Assembly (NCBI GenBank): GCA_001828545.1
Contig: MHYW01000109.1
Coordinates: forward strand, 1-5,776
From: Planctomycetes bacterium RIFCSPHIGHO2_12_FULL_52_36
GTDB taxonomy: Bacteria; Planctomycetota; Brocadiia; Brocadiales; Bathyanammoxibiaceae
Direction of reading: 5' to 3'
Length of the DNA: 5,776 bases
The position numbers and the translations under genes are program-made. Below, in pieces: positions 5,189 to 5,776 of this stretch. Every line of letters starts with the position of its first letter. Position 1 is the first letter of the stretch. The notes beneath the pieces are model-generated. The model searched no databases, was not told the DNA's origin, and worked only from the letters and a program-made list of their open reading frames with translations.

Positions 5189-5776
5189 ATGTTAGTCTTC
5201 CTTCACGAAGAATATCTCTGGATGGTGGGGCTTCTAAGCCTTGCGGTCTTCCTCCTCTACCTCTTCAGCCTCTGGAGGAAGAGGCTGTGGATGAAGGGCT
5301 TTGGGCGGCTGGAACTCCTGTTGAAAGCGGGCAGGTTCCCAGGGATACCTCAAAACGTCATCAGGGGGCTCTTTATAAGCACAGCCCTGGCAGGACTGGC
5401 ACTGGTACTCCTGGGGCCTCAATGGCTGACCCAGGAGGAGCAGTACGAAAAAGAGGGACTGGAGATAGTCTTCGCCCTGGACGTCTCCCTGAGTATGCTG
5501 GCTGAGGACGTCAAGCCTAACCGCCTGCAAAGGGCAAAGGCGGAGATTAGCACCCTCGTGGGTGAACTCAAGGAGGACCGTCTGGGCGTTGTGGTCTTTG
5601 CCGGGAAGGCCTTCTCCCTCCTGCCCTACCTCACCCAGGACTACGAACGCATATTCCTGAGGACGCTCTCCCTCATAAACGAGAGCTACACCAGGTTTGT
5701 CCCCTACGGGACCAACGTCGGCAATGCCTTGCTCCTGTCCCTGGACGTCTTCAGTAACAAACCCAACGAAAAGGTG
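5189..5776 (+). CDS. batB: BatB-like VWA membrane protein, 3' end outside window
   Basis: The frame is open from ATG 5189 to the window edge, giving 196 residues with no stop. Two membrane helices (about 11-28 and 60-76) precede a VWA domain. MIDAS residues visible are D98-x-S100-x-S102 (ALDVSLSML) and T175 (PYGTNVGNAL); the third element, the TDG-type aspartate, lies beyond the edge. EDVKPNRLQRAK after the MIDAS and RLGVVVFAGKAF are strongly BatA/BatB-like. The start is supported by GAGGT at the right distance. It is 54 nt downstream of the TPR gene and probably in the same transcript. BatB is expected to act in the membrane with BatA and the MoxR ATPase. Whether a fused TPR region or further Bat genes follow cannot be seen. 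Confidence 0.88.
   Translation, partial: MLVFLHEEYLWMVGLLSLAVFLLYLFSLWRKRLWMKGFGRLELLLKAGRFPGIPQNVIRGLFISTALAGLALVLLGPQWLTQEEQYEKEGLEIVFALDVSLSMLAEDVKPNRLQRAKAEISTLVGELKEDRLGVVVFAGKAFSLLPYLTQDYERIFLRTLSLINESYTRFVPYGTNVGNALLLSLDVFSNKPNEKV

Noticed and set aside
93..5776. Candidate for a wholly new defence or mobile system
   Set aside because: AAA+ plus VWA plus TPR combinations can look like conflict systems, but every gene here matches the known MoxR/DUF58/Bat set, and no nuclease, toxin, transposase, integrase or phage gene is present.

Overview
The window carries one continuous gene cluster on the + strand, a MoxR/Bat-type (Bacteroides aerotolerance-like) operon of six genes. In order these are a MoxR-family AAA+ ATPase, a DUF58 protein, a BatD-like membrane protein, a BatA-like VWA protein, a small TPR (BatC-like) protein, and a BatB-like VWA protein that runs off the right edge. 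Nothing in the sequence identifies a species. The GC content is moderate, by eye slightly above half. AGG is used heavily for Arg and ATA often for Ile. The spacers carry small palindromes and heptanucleotide repeats, a pattern I associate with environmental Gram-negative-type lineages such as Planctomycetota/Brocadiales, Nitrospirota or deltaproteobacterial groups. That assignment is an impression only.

Layout: 1-92 is a leader with a perfect TATAAT at the very edge and two small hairpins. moxR (93-1061, TTG start) is followed by a 41-nt spacer that is mostly one imperfect palindrome. The DUF58 gene (1103-1975) overlaps the BatD-like gene (1972-3369) by ATGA, and that gene overlaps the BatA-like gene (3366-4451) by GTGA. 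A 110-nt AT-rich spacer with a strong 9-bp hairpin leads to the TPR gene (best start 4562, end 5134). A 54-nt spacer with four tandem heptamers leads to the BatB-like gene (5189 to beyond 5776).

From what is known of these families, the MoxR ATPase is thought to act as a chaperone-like motor on the VWA proteins. BatA and BatB are membrane-anchored VWA proteins, BatC supplies TPRs, BatD an extracytoplasmic beta-rich region, and DUF58 a cytoplasmic VWA-like partner. All the catalytic and MIDAS residues expected are present in the parts of the proteins that are visible. The system itself is a known type whose precise biochemical role is still poorly defined.

The most unusual content is in the junctions. 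Four of the five gene boundaries hold repeat-like DNA. At the DUF58/BatD boundary a heptanucleotide repeat is translated and makes up the hydrophobic core of the BatD signal peptide, while the purine-rich arm next to it carries the ribosome binding site and the stop/start overlap.
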